Shown here in pieces: positions 50,306 to 58,805 of a stretch of DNA of 64,000 bases. Under the pieces are notes generated by a model. It ran no database searches, was not told the DNA's origin, and saw nothing but the letters and a program-made list of their open reading frames with translations. Each line of letters opens with the position of its first letter. The first letter of the stretch is position 1. The stretch is from DASXYG01 sp036502625 (GTDB lineage Bacteria > Actinomycetota > Actinomycetes > Streptosporangiales > Streptosporangiaceae): contig DASXYG010000003.1 in NCBI GenBank assembly GCA_036502625.1, positions 1 to 64,000 on the forward strand. The letters are read 5' to 3'. A program made the position numbers and the translations under genes.

Positions 50306-51240
50306 CCGTACGGCGGGCGCGGCTCCGGAGCCGCGCCGCGCGGCCGGTGCCGGGCCACCGCGAGCAGCCACGCGATCGCGATCAGCGAGATCACGATCAG
50401 CCCGGCCCAGTCGATCACCGTCGAGACCAGCGCCTGCGCGCCCGAGGCGTCGGGCACGTAGCCGTGCTGGAGCAGCGTGAACTGCCAGGTGCGCCCGGTG
50501 AGGAAGAGCGTCAGCGCGGCGGCGATGCCGTGCATGGAGTCCCACAGCGCGTGCAGGATCGCCACGCCCGCGTACGCGAAGACGATCGTCCAGCGGAAGC
50601 GGTACCGATGGCCGCCGGCCGCCGCCGCGAAGAGCACACCGCCGAGGATCGCCGTCCACAGCCCGTGGCCGACCGGCGCCAGGATGCCGCGCAGGATCTC
50701 GGTCTCCACCATCTCCCGCAGCGAGATGCCGTGCACGGTCATGGCCGCGCTCAGCGCGTAGCCGGCGCTCTCGAAGGCCGCGAAGCCGAAGCCCACCGTG
50801 CCGCCGAGGATCATGCCGACGTGCGTCGTCTTCGCCATGATGTGGCGGCCGAACCACACCACGACCAGCAGCTTCACGCCCTCCTCGATCAGCCCGACGC
50901 CGATGTACGTCCACGCCGACGGGTGCAGGAGGTACGTCTCCAGTACCGACGCGCCGAGCACCCCGATCACGCCGCCGACCAGGAACGCGCCGAGCACCGT
51001 GCGCGCGTCGATCTCGCCGTCGTCCACGCGGTGGTCGAACGCCCACGCCACGAACGTCACCGGCACCAGGAAGCTGCCGAGCAGCACGATCGTCGGCACC
51101 AGGTTCGCGTTGCCGGTGAAGAACGTGACGATCACGGCCAGCGCCCACAGCACGAGGCCGATCCAGAAGATGTGCGGCCACGACCGCCGTCGCGGCTCCC
51201 GGCGCGGCCGCCCGGCGTGCGTGTACGCCGCCTCAGCCAT
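50284..51240 (-). CDS. PrsW-family intramembrane metalloprotease
   Basis: 318 residues; ATG at 51240 with GGGGGG upstream. Eight or so membrane spans. The PrsW signature residues are present: EE in GLIEEGVKLL, FE in FAAFESAGYA, the conserved His in APVGHGLWTAILGG and the second HALWDSMHG. In Bacillus, PrsW cleaves anti-sigma factor RsiW; in actinomycetes the substrates are unknown. The anti-sigma gene in this window (30.8 kb) is cytosolic and not an obvious substrate. The tail is Pro/Arg-rich. Confidence 0.9.
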   Translation of the reverse strand: MAEAAYTHAGRPRREPRRRSWPHIFWIGLVLWALAVIVTFFTGNANLVPTIVLLGSFLVPVTFVAWAFDHRVDDGEIDARTVLGAFLVGGVIGVLGASVLETYLLHPSAWTYIGVGLIEEGVKLLVVVWFGRHIMAKTTHVGMILGGTVGFGFAAFESAGYALSAAMTVHGISLREMVETEILRGILAPVGHGLWTAILGGVLFAAAAGGHRYRFRWTIVFAYAGVAILHALWDSMHGIAAALTLFLTGRTWQFTLLQHGYVPDASGAQALVSTVIDWAGLIVISLIAIAWLLAVARHRPRGAAPEPRPPYGYDAGPR

Positions 51241-51314
51241 GAACGTCCCCCCGATGATCACCCCGGCGTGCTCACCTTGATGTACCGCGTGGGCACGCCC
51301 GGTAATCGCCGTGG

Positions 51315-51836
51315 TCAGCCGTCCAGCAGCTCGGTGCCCTCGAAGACGCCGAGCTCCTCCCGGTACAGCTCGAGGCCGATGCCGTTGGGGTCGCGGATGT
51401 AGAGGCTGTCGTCGGCGCCGCGGTCCGGGCCGAGGTACTCGGTGCCGGCCGCGTCGAACCGCTCGCGCGCGGCGGCGAACGCCTGGGGCGACACCGACAG
51501 CGCGAGGTGCTGCACACCGCCGATGGTCTCGGTGAACGGCGGATGGTCGTGGCCGGGGAAGTCGAAGAAGCCGAGCAGGTTGCGGTTGCCGATGTCGAAG
51601 AAGAAATGGCTCGAACCCGCGTAGTCGCGGTTCTCCACGAGCTCGACCAGCGGGAATCCGAGGAATTCCTGGTAGAAGCGGATGGTCTCCTCGACGTCCC
51701 GGCAGATGAGCGCGATGTGGTGCACGCCGCGCGCGGCCGTCGGCGGCCGTCGCGTTCCGTGGCGCAGATAGCGTTCCCGCAGTTCGGCCCGGTGCGCGCG
51801 GATCTTCTCCAGGTCGGCACCCGAGGGTTGCGGCAT
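51315..51836 (-). CDS. VOC-family metalloenzyme (glyoxalase/dioxygenase-like)
   Basis: 173 residues from the ATG at 51836 (MPQPSGADLEKIRAH), with AGGAG 6 nt upstream; longer in-frame starts lack a site. An N-terminal helix is followed by a VOC module: GVHHIALICRDVEETIRFYQ (metal His), GGVQHLALSV (second His) and DPNGIGLELYRE (Glu). The metal triad is therefore intact. Candidates include glyoxalase-like lyases or extradiol dioxygenases. It is divergent from the GH operon across a 345-bp AT-rich region. Confidence 0.88.
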   Translation of the reverse strand: MPQPSGADLEKIRAHRAELRERYLRHGTRRPPTAARGVHHIALICRDVEETIRFYQEFLGFPLVELVENRDYAGSSHFFFDIGNRNLLGFFDFPGHDHPPFTETIGGVQHLALSVSPQAFAAARERFDAAGTEYLGPDRGADDSLYIRDPNGIGLELYREELGVFEGTELLDG

Positions 51837-51943
51837 GTTCGGCTCCTTCCGCCCGGGCGGGCCGCGTACGGGACGGCCCGCCGCGTACGGCATACCCACG
51901 CGGCCGGATGCGGCCACGTCCGCCGGGCGCCCGCGTTCCCGCA

Positions 51944-51959
51944 GGTGGTGTAGACCACT
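51944..51959. promoter_or_regulatory. DasR-like element (dre) upstream of the GH16-GH18-GH64 operon
   Basis: GGTGGTGTAGACCACT. The arms GTGGT and ACCAC are perfect, and the core TGGTGTAGACCA differs from dre (TGGTCTAGACCA) at one base. It lies 223 bp upstream of the GH16 start and 107 bp upstream of the divergent VOC start. Confidence 0.7.
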
Positions 51960-51965
51960 CTTTCA

Positions 51966-52061
51966 TTCAACTTATGTACACGCGCGTTCGAGCGATTCCC
52001 GTGATATCCGCGTGACCAGCAATGATCTGCGTTCATCTGGCGAGACAATTCATAAGTTGAA
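51966..52061. repeat. Spaced 11-bp inverted repeat in the AT-rich region
   Basis: TTCAACTTATG (51966-51976) and CATAAGTTGAA (52051-52061) are exact inverted copies 74 bp apart. They could be two operators for a looping regulator or the ends of a small element. A chance match of 11 bp in this interval is unlikely. Confidence 0.6.
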
Positions 52062-52181
52062 CTCAATACGAATTAATAAAGATTCTTTTCTATAGCCCTT
52101 GACGGCATCGTGGGGCACGGCAAAACTCATCCGCACATCGCATACGGAACGCGCTTACCCGCACACGGGAAGGAGTCAGCG

Positions 52182-53054
52182 ATGCCGGTCCGAACCCCCC
52201 GCCGCGCCTTCGTCACGGTCACTGCCGTGACCGCGCTGCTCGGACTCACGCTCACCGGCGCGACACTCGCCGCGCCCGCACCGGAGGCCGCACACGCGGC
52301 CCGTACGGCACCCGCCGTCACCTGGTCCGACGACTTCGACGGCGCCGCCGGAAGCGGCGTCGACCCGGCCAAGTGGGGCCACGACGTCGGCGGATCCGGC
52401 TGGGGCAACAACGAACTGGAGTACTACACCGACGGCGCCGCCAACACCGCGCTCGACGGCCAGGGCCACCTGGTGATCACCGCGCGGAAGGAGAACCCGA
52501 ACAACTACCAGTGCTGGAACGGAACCTGCCAGTACACGTCCGGGAAGATCACCACGGCCGGGAAGTTCACCCAGGCGTACGGCCACATCGAGGCGCGCAT
52601 CAAGATCCCGCGCGGCCAGGGCATGTGGCCGGCCTTCTGGATGCTCGGCGACGACATCGGCAGCAACCCGTGGCCGAACTGCGGCGAGCTGGACATCATG
52701 GAGAACGTCGGGTTCGAGCCCGGCACCGTGCACGGCAGCGCCCACGGCCCCGGCTACTCCGGCGGCAACCCGCTGACCGGCACCTACACCCTGCCGAACG
52801 GGCAGGCGTTCGCCGACGACTTCCACACGTTCGCGATCGACTGGGCGCCCGACTCCGTCAAGTGGTCGGTGGACGGCCAGGTGTACGAGACCCGCACCCC
52901 GGCCGACACGAACGGCAACAAGTGGGTCTTCGACCACCCGTTCTTCGTGATCCTCAACCTCGCCGTCGGCGGCAACTGGCCGGGCTCGCCGAACGACGGC
53001 ACACAGTTCCCGCAGACGATGACCGTCGACTACGTCCACGTGTCGGCGAGCTGA
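52182..53054 (+). CDS. Secreted GH16 endo-beta-1,3-glucanase (laminarinase-like)
   Basis: 290 residues from the ATG at 52182, with GGAAGGAG 6 nt upstream. It has a signal peptide (hydrophobic 14-35) with cleavage after AHA or nearby. The GH16 domain starts at TWSDDFDG. The catalytic motif is GELDIMEN, with Glu168 the likely nucleophile and Glu173 the acid/base. WPAFWMLG and HTFAIDWAPDSVKWSVDG are the standard GH16 strands. No carbohydrate-binding module is attached. First gene of a run of three secreted hydrolases. It cleaves beta-1,3-glucans such as laminarin or fungal wall glucan. Confidence 0.93.
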   Translation: MPVRTPRRAFVTVTAVTALLGLTLTGATLAAPAPEAAHAARTAPAVTWSDDFDGAAGSGVDPAKWGHDVGGSGWGNNELEYYTDGAANTALDGQGHLVITARKENPNNYQCWNGTCQYTSGKITTAGKFTQAYGHIEARIKIPRGQGMWPAFWMLGDDIGSNPWPNCGELDIMENVGFEPGTVHGSAHGPGYSGGNPLTGTYTLPNGQAFADDFHTFAIDWAPDSVKWSVDGQVYETRTPADTNGNKWVFDHPFFVILNLAVGGNWPGSPNDGTQFPQTMTVDYVHVSAS

Positions 53055-53126
53055 CACCGCCCATAGAGGACCGTCCCTCCTCGCCTCCCGCCATCGGGGC
53101 CCCGCCCCTGAGCAACAGGAGAAGAC

Positions 53127-54125
53127 GTGCAGATCAAACTCCCCCGTGCCCGTACCGCGGCCCGGATCGCCGCAGCCGCGGCGACGCTGGCCACCGCGTT
53201 CGGCACCGCCACGCTCACCACATCCGCCGCGCACGCCGCCGACGCCGGCATGCCCGCGGCCCCGTACATCTACCTCGGCTGGGGCAGCCCGCCCGACCCC
53301 GTCCAGCTCATGAGCGACACCGGCGCGAAGGACTTCACGCTGGCGTTCCTCAACTCAGGCGGCGGCTGCGACGCCACCTGGGACGGGCAGCGCCCGCTGA
53401 CCGGCGGCACCGACGAGGACGCCATCAACAAGATCCGCGGCGCCGGCGGCGACGTGATCCCGTCCGTCGGCGGCTGGAACGGCACCAAGCTCGGCGACGT
53501 CTGCGGCGACGCGAACGCGCTGGCCGGCGCGTACGGGAAGGTCGTCGACGGGCTGAAGCTCAAGGCCATCGACCTCGACGTCGAGAACACCGAGATGGAC
53601 AACAACGCGACCCAGGACAAGATCCTCGGCGCCGTCAAGATCCTCAAGCAGGACCACCCGGACCTCCAGGTGATCGTCACCATCGGCACCACCGCGACCG
53701 GCCCGAGCGACCAGGGCAAGCGGCTGATCACGCAGGCCAAGGCCACCGGCGCGCCGGTGGACACCTGGACGATCATGCCGTTCGACTTCGGCGCCGCCGG
53801 CTCCGACATGGGCGACCTCAGCATCCAGGCGTCCGACGCGCTGCACGCGTTCCTGAAGTCGACGTACGGCGGCTCGGACGACGCGACGTACAAGATGCAG
53901 GGCATCAGCTCGATGAACGGCACCACGGACCAGTCCGAGACCGTCACCACGCAGGACTTCCAGCAGATGCTCGACTACGCGAACACCCACCACATCGGGC
54001 GGTTCACGTTCTGGGCCGCCAACCGCGACCGGCCGTGCCCCGGCGGCGGCGCGCAGTCCGCGTGCAGCGGCATCGACCAGCAGAACTGGGACTTCACCAA
54101 GATCGTCGCGAAGTACCAGGGGTAG
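53127..54125 (+). CDS. Secreted GH18 chitinase
   Basis: 332 residues; GTG with ACAGGAG 6 nt upstream. Signal peptide ends near AHAADAG. The catalytic segment is LKAIDLDVENTEM: the usual D-x-x-D-x-D-x-E has its first Asp replaced by Lys, but both inner Asp and the catalytic Glu (about residue 153) are kept. VIPSVGGWNGTKLG is the SxGG strand. YIYLGWGSPPDP at the start and FTFWAANRDRP near the end match Streptomyces-type GH18 exo/endo-chitinases without extra domains. Second gene in the operon, with 72 bp and 3 bp gaps to its neighbours. Confidence 0.9.
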   Translation: MQIKLPRARTAARIAAAAATLATAFGTATLTTSAAHAADAGMPAAPYIYLGWGSPPDPVQLMSDTGAKDFTLAFLNSGGGCDATWDGQRPLTGGTDEDAINKIRGAGGDVIPSVGGWNGTKLGDVCGDANALAGAYGKVVDGLKLKAIDLDVENTEMDNNATQDKILGAVKILKQDHPDLQVIVTIGTTATGPSDQGKRLITQAKATGAPVDTWTIMPFDFGAAGSDMGDLSIQASDALHAFLKSTYGGSDDATYKMQGISSMNGTTDQSETVTTQDFQQMLDYANTHHIGRFTFWAANRDRPCPGGGAQSACSGIDQQNWDFTKIVAKYQG

Positions 54126-54128
54126 CCG

Positions 54129-55295
54129 ATGATCAGCAGACGAGCCTTCCTCGGCGCCGCATCCACCGCGGCGCTCGGCGCGGCCGCGCTCGGCGCCGCG
54201 TCCCTCGGACCGCGCACGCTCGGCCGCACCACGCGGCTGGCGGCCGACGGCGGCCTGCCGATCACGGTCGTCAACAGCACCGGCAAATACGGCACCGACA
54301 CGATCCGCATGTACATCGTCGGCACCGACCCGTCGGGCGCGCAGGGCCACGTGACCGCGAGCGGCGCGTTCACCCCGTGCGCGACGTCGGACAACGGCGG
54401 CGACGGCTTCACCGACTACGCGCTGCCCATCGACGGCACGGTCGCGCTGCCGAAGATGTCGGGGCGGATCTACTTCGCCCTCGGCGACGCGCTGCGGCTG
54501 AAGGTGGTCACCGACGGCAACGGCGCCGCGGCGCTGCAGTACCCGGCCGGCTGGGTGAGCTCCGACCCGAACTTCGGCGTGCTGCACGACTGGATCGAGT
54601 TCACCCACAACGACGCCGGGATGTTCTGCAACACCACGATGGTCGACATGTTCAGCGTGCCGCTGGCCATCAAGCTGGCCGGCGCGGCCACGCAGACCAC
54701 CGGACGGCTCGCCGACGGTGGCCGCGACGCGATCTTCGCGGACGTCTCCGGCGCGGCCGGGTTCGGCAACCTGGTCGTCGCGGACGGCAAACGGGTCGTG
54801 GCGCCCGGCCACGGCATCGAGTCGGGCCTGTTCGCCGACGACTACTACGCGCCGTACATCGATTCGGTGTGGTCGAAGTACGCGGGCGAGACGCTGACGG
54901 TGACGACGGGCTCCGCTACGTACACCGGACGCGTCACCGGCGGCTCGTTCACCTTCGACGGCGGACCCGCGGCCATCGCCAAGCCGTCCACCAAGGACGT
55001 GCTGTTCTGCGACGGCGCGCTCGCGGCGCCGAACGACGGCGTGACCGGCCCGGTCGCGGCGGCGCTCGGCGCGGCGTTCAACCGGTCCACGCTGCTCACG
55101 TCCACCACCCAGCCGACGTCCGACGCGTCGGCGTTCTACAAGGAGTCGGTGACCAACCACTACGCCGCCGCCATGCACGCGCACAGCCAGGACGGCAAGG
55201 CGTACGGGTTCGCGTTCGACGACGTCGCGGGCTTCGCGTCCTACATCCAGGACACCGCGCCCGCGTCGCTGGAGATCACCCTCACGCCGTTCTGA
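54129..55295 (+). CDS. GH64 beta-1,3-glucanase (laminaripentaose-producing type), Tat-exported
   Basis: 388 residues; ATG 3 bp after the chitinase stop. The N-terminus MISRRAFLGAASTAALG has the twin-arginine SRRAFLG motif, so it folds before export. The GH64 body is seen: LPITVVNSTGKY, the catalytic DWIEFTHND (Glu near 157 as acid, later Asp as base), FCNTTMVDMFSVPL and a C-terminal YGFAFDDVAGFAS. These enzymes release laminaripentaose from beta-1,3-glucan. Together with GH16 and GH18 it forms a set for fungal wall degradation. A terminator follows. Confidence 0.93.
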   Translation: MISRRAFLGAASTAALGAAALGAASLGPRTLGRTTRLAADGGLPITVVNSTGKYGTDTIRMYIVGTDPSGAQGHVTASGAFTPCATSDNGGDGFTDYALPIDGTVALPKMSGRIYFALGDALRLKVVTDGNGAAALQYPAGWVSSDPNFGVLHDWIEFTHNDAGMFCNTTMVDMFSVPLAIKLAGAATQTTGRLADGGRDAIFADVSGAAGFGNLVVADGKRVVAPGHGIESGLFADDYYAPYIDSVWSKYAGETLTVTTGSATYTGRVTGGSFTFDGGPAAIAKPSTKDVLFCDGALAAPNDGVTGPVAAALGAAFNRSTLLTSTTQPTSDASAFYKESVTNHYAAAMHAHSQDGKAYGFAFDDVAGFASYIQDTAPASLEITLTPF

Positions 55296-55308
55296 CCTCG
55301 GCGCGCAC

Positions 55309-55338
55309 CGGCCGGGCGGCATCCGTGCCGCCCGGCCG
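55309..55338 (+). terminator. Terminator of the GH16-GH18-GH64 operon
   Basis: CGGCCGGGCGGC (55309-55320) and GCCGCCCGGCCG (55327-55338) form a perfect 12-bp stem with a 6-nt loop, 13 bp after the stop. Confidence 0.9.
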
Positions 55339-55399
55339 TACGGCGTGCGTTCCGCATGGCGATAATGGCCCGCGGAACCCACTACGGCTGGAGGTCACG

Positions 55400-56368
<969 letters not shown>

Positions 56369-56392
56369 TCACGCACGGGCCTGGTCGTACGG

Positions 56393-57079
56393 TCAGGTCA
56401 GCGGCTTGGCCGCGGTGGTGAACGCCGGCGTCAGGTGGGTCGTGTCGTTGAAGCAGCGGATGACCCACCGGTCGCCGGTCACCACGATGTGCGAGATCGA
56501 CGCGTTGTCCGCGCCCTGGAACGCGAACGGGCGCGACTTCGCGGCCTGCGCGAAGATCGCGGCGATCGTGCCGCCGTGGGAGACGACCGCGATGCGGCGG
56601 CCCGCGTTCGCGGCGGCCAGCCGTCCGACGGCCGCGCGGACCCGGGCGGCCAGCGCGTCCATGGACTCGGCGCCGGGGATGACGTCCCAGCGCTCCTCCG
56701 CGCGCATGCGCACCGCGATCGGGTCGTTCTCGGCGGCCTTCTTGCGCAGCAGCCCGCCCTCCCACGCGCCGAGGTGCACCTCGCGGAGGTCCCGCTCCAC
56801 CTGCGGTTCCAGCCCGAGCCGGGCGGCCAGCGGCGCCGCGGTCTGCGCCGTACGCCGCAGGTTCGTCACGTAGACCGCCTGGATTCCGGCGTCGGCGAGC
56901 CGGTCGGCCACGCGCTCGGCCTGCGCCCGCCCCTCCGGCGCGAGCTCCGGGTCGCCCTGGCCGTCGACCAGGGGGAACGGCGAGTCAGGGTTCGCGGGCT
57001 GCGACTCGCCGTGCCGGATGATCAGCAGCTCGGTCGCGCCGTCCGGCGGGGTGAAGCGCGCCTGTCGGTACTCGGTCAC
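56393..57079 (-). CDS. Histidine phosphatase family (phosphoglycerate-mutase-like) protein
   Basis: 228 residues; GTG at 57079, preceded by TAGGGT and 6 nt (possible leaderless or internal start). LLIIRHGESQPAN carries the phospho-accepting His, TNLRRTAQTAAPL the Arg, LREVHLGAWEGG the Glu region and VVSHGGTIAAIF the second His. All catalytic residues are present. It lies 9 bp downstream of the GpgP-like gene as the last gene of the nadD-rsfS cluster. The specific substrate is unknown; related proteins act on sugar or adenosyl phosphates. Confidence 0.9.
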   Translation of the reverse strand: MTEYRQARFTPPDGATELLIIRHGESQPANPDSPFPLVDGQGDPELAPEGRAQAERVADRLADAGIQAVYVTNLRRTAQTAAPLAARLGLEPQVERDLREVHLGAWEGGLLRKKAAENDPIAVRMRAEERWDVIPGAESMDALAARVRAAVGRLAAANAGRRIAVVSHGGTIAAIFAQAAKSRPFAFQGADNASISHIVVTGDRWVIRCFNDTTHLTPAFTTAAKPLT

Positions 57080-57085
57080 GCCCGC

Positions 57086-57091
57086 ACCCTA
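57086..57091 (-). promoter_or_regulatory. -10 element TAGGGT before the last phosphatase gene of the nadD cluster
   Basis: On the minus strand TAGGGT is followed by 6 nt and the GTG at 57079. It overlaps the stop region of the upstream gene, so it would be an operon-internal promoter. Confidence 0.35.
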
Positions 57092-57736
57092 CAGACCGGC
57101 CGCTTCGGCGCCGTCCACCTGGTCGTCGCCCATGACGGGCTCCGGGAGGCTGCCGGCGTTGTGCTCCAGGAGCCGCCAGCCGCGGCGGCCCTCGCCGATG
57201 ACCGACCACGAGCAGTTGGACAGGCCGCCCAGGGCGTCCCAGGAGTCCTCGGGGAGGCCGAGCAGCCGGGCGATGCCCAGCCGCAGCGACGCGCCGTGGC
57301 CGACCGCCACCAGCAGGCCGCCCGGCGGTACGTCGGCGACGGCGCGCTCGATGGCGCCCGCCACGGCGTCGGCGACCTCGTCGACCGGGTCGCCGCCCGG
57401 CGGCTGCCACTTCATGAACTCCTCGGGCCAGCCCGCGCGGATCTCCGCGCCGGTCAGCCCCTCCCACTCGCCGCCCGAACGCTCGCGCAGCGCCTTGTCC
57501 TGCGCCACCGGCAGGCCGGTGAGGCGGCCGAGCGCGCCCGCGGTCTCGGCCGCGCGCTGGAGGTCGGAGCTGATGATCGCGGCCGGTTCCAGCGCCGCGA
57601 GCATCCGCGCCGCGCGTACGGCCTGGGCGCGGCCCGTGTCGTTCAGCGGGATGTCGGTCTGCCCCTGGAAGCGGGTCTCGACGTTCCACACGGTCTGCCC
57701 GTGCCGCCAGCAGACCACCCGGCGCGATCGGCTCAT
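57089..57736 (-). CDS. Histidine phosphatase, GpgP-like (glucosyl-3-phosphoglycerate phosphatase candidate)
   Basis: 215 residues from the ATG at 57736 (MSRSRRVVCWRHGQT), overlapping the rsfS stop (ATGA). Landmarks are CWRHGQTVWNVETRFQGQTD, SSDLQRAAETAGAL, LRERSGGEWEGLT and VAVGHGASLRLGIARLLGLP. In mycobacteria, nadD-rsfS is followed by gpgP (Rv2419c), a phosphatase of the methylglucose lipopolysaccharide pathway, and the alignment I can make by eye runs the full length. The assignment rests on both position and pattern. A GpgS partner is not in the window. Confidence 0.85.
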   Translation of the reverse strand: MSRSRRVVCWRHGQTVWNVETRFQGQTDIPLNDTGRAQAVRAARMLAALEPAAIISSDLQRAAETAGALGRLTGLPVAQDKALRERSGGEWEGLTGAEIRAGWPEEFMKWQPPGGDPVDEVADAVAGAIERAVADVPPGGLLVAVGHGASLRLGIARLLGLPEDSWDALGGLSNCSWSVIGEGRRGWRLLEHNAGSLPEPVMGDDQVDGAEAAGL

Positions 57737-58125
57737 CGGCCCGCCCGGCTGGGGGTGTGGGGGTTCACGTCGTCCGGCAGCGGCACCGCCGGGCAGTCCT
57801 TCCACAGGCGTTCGAGCGCGTAGAAGGCGCGCTCCTCCTCGTGCTGGACGTGCACGACGATGTCGACGTAGTCGAGCAGGACCCAGCGGTGGTCCCGTTC
57901 CCCCTCGCGGCGCACCGGCTTGGCGCCGGCCTCGCGCAGCTTCGCCTCGATCTCCTCGACGATCGACGCGACCTGGCGGTCATTGGGCGCCGAGCACAGG
58001 AGGAACGCGTCGGTGATGAACAGTTGTTCGCTGACGTCGTAGGCGATGATCTCGTCGGCGAGCTTCTCCGACGCCGCTCGCGCGGCGATCCCCACCAGCT
58101 CCACGGCCTTCTCGGATGCTGTCAC
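57733..58125 (-). CDS. rsfS: Ribosomal silencing factor RsfS
   Basis: 130 residues. I use the GTG at 58125 (VTASEKAVELVGIAARAA) by family length. A GGAGG exists but is 14 nt away, so the start is not certain; an ATG at 58167 overlaps the end of nadD. The conserved core is DIIAYDVSE-like (ADEIIAYDVSEQLFITDAFLLCSAPNDRQV) and DHRWVLLDYVDIVVHV. RsfS binds ribosomal protein uL14 and blocks subunit joining when nutrients fall. It lies between nadD and the GpgP-like gene. Confidence 0.92.
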   Translation of the reverse strand: MTASEKAVELVGIAARAASEKLADEIIAYDVSEQLFITDAFLLCSAPNDRQVASIVEEIEAKLREAGAKPVRREGERDHRWVLLDYVDIVVHVQHEEERAFYALERLWKDCPAVPLPDDVNPHTPSRAGR

Positions 58126-58163
58126 AGTGACGCTTTCGTCCTCCTCGTGCCGCACCGCCGACG

Positions 58164-58772
58164 TCATCCGTCGCGGTACAGCCCACGTTTGTTGATGTAC
58201 TGCACGATCCCGTCCGGCACCAGGTACCAGACCGGTTCGTCGTCCGCGACACGCTCGCGGCATTCCGTCGACGAGATGGCCAGCGCCGGTACCTCGACCA
58301 GGCTGACCTTCCCTTCGGGCAGCCCGGGGTCGGCCAGCTTGTGACCCGGTCGGGTACAGCCTACGAAATGCGCGAGGTCGAATATCTCGTTCGCGTCGTG
58401 CCAGGACACGATCTGGGCCAGGGCGTCGGCCCCGGTGATGAAGAACAGGTCGGTGTCCGGGCCGCGCTGGTCACGGACCTCGCGCAAGGTGTCGATGGTG
58501 TACGTCGGGCCGGGCCGGTCGATGTCGACGCGGCTCACGGAGAAACGGGGGTTGGACGCGGTGGCGATGACCGTCATGAGATAGCGGTCCTCGGCGGGCG
58601 CGACCTTCCGGTCGTCCTTCTGCCAGGGCTGGCCGGTCGGCACGAACACCACTTCGTCCAGCTCGAAGAGGTGCGCGACCTCGCTGGCGGCCACCAGGTG
58701 GCCGTGGTGGATCGGGTCGAACGTGCCGCCCATGATGCCGAGTCGCGTCCCGCGTCCCCCGAGCATGCTCAT
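58164..58772 (-). CDS. nadD: Nicotinate-nucleotide adenylyltransferase NadD
   Basis: 202 residues; ATG at 58772 (a second ATG two codons later is also possible). GIMGGTFDPIHHGHLVAASEV is the nucleotidyltransferase HxGH motif. FVPTGQPWQK and ALAISSTECRERVA (the SST-x-x-R motif) complete the site. It adenylates nicotinate mononucleotide in NAD synthesis. A TAGGGT 6 nt upstream of the ATG suggests a leaderless mRNA for the whole nadD-rsfS-phosphatase cluster. Confidence 0.95.
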   Translation of the reverse strand: MSMLGGRGTRLGIMGGTFDPIHHGHLVAASEVAHLFELDEVVFVPTGQPWQKDDRKVAPAEDRYLMTVIATASNPRFSVSRVDIDRPGPTYTIDTLREVRDQRGPDTDLFFITGADALAQIVSWHDANEIFDLAHFVGCTRPGHKLADPGLPEGKVSLVEVPALAISSTECRERVADDEPVWYLVPDGIVQYINKRGLYRDG

Positions 58773-58778
58773 AAAACG

Positions 58779-58784
58779 ACCCTA
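58779..58784 (-). promoter_or_regulatory. -10 element TAGGGT, leaderless start of nadD
   Basis: On the minus strand TAGGGT is followed by 6 nt and the ATG at 58772. No Shine-Dalgarno. Confidence 0.5.
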
Positions 58785-58805
58785 ACCGGCCGCACGTGGC
58801 CGATG

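Larger units (their letters stand above)
51837..52181. other. 345-bp AT-rich divergent region upstream of the GH operon
   Basis: It is unusually AT-rich for this genome: 40 of 60 bases in 52021-52080 are A or T by my count. It contains a DasR-like site (51944-51959), a long-range 11-bp inverted repeat (51966-51976 / 52051-52061), and no gene. A TTGACG at 52099-52104 lacks a good -10 at the right distance. Confidence 0.6.

Noticed and set aside
52373..55399. In-frame extension of the aldo/keto reductase through the GH operon
   Set aside because: The upstream part is the GH genes read in the wrong phase; the reductase has its own GGAGG and a normal N-terminus at 55400.
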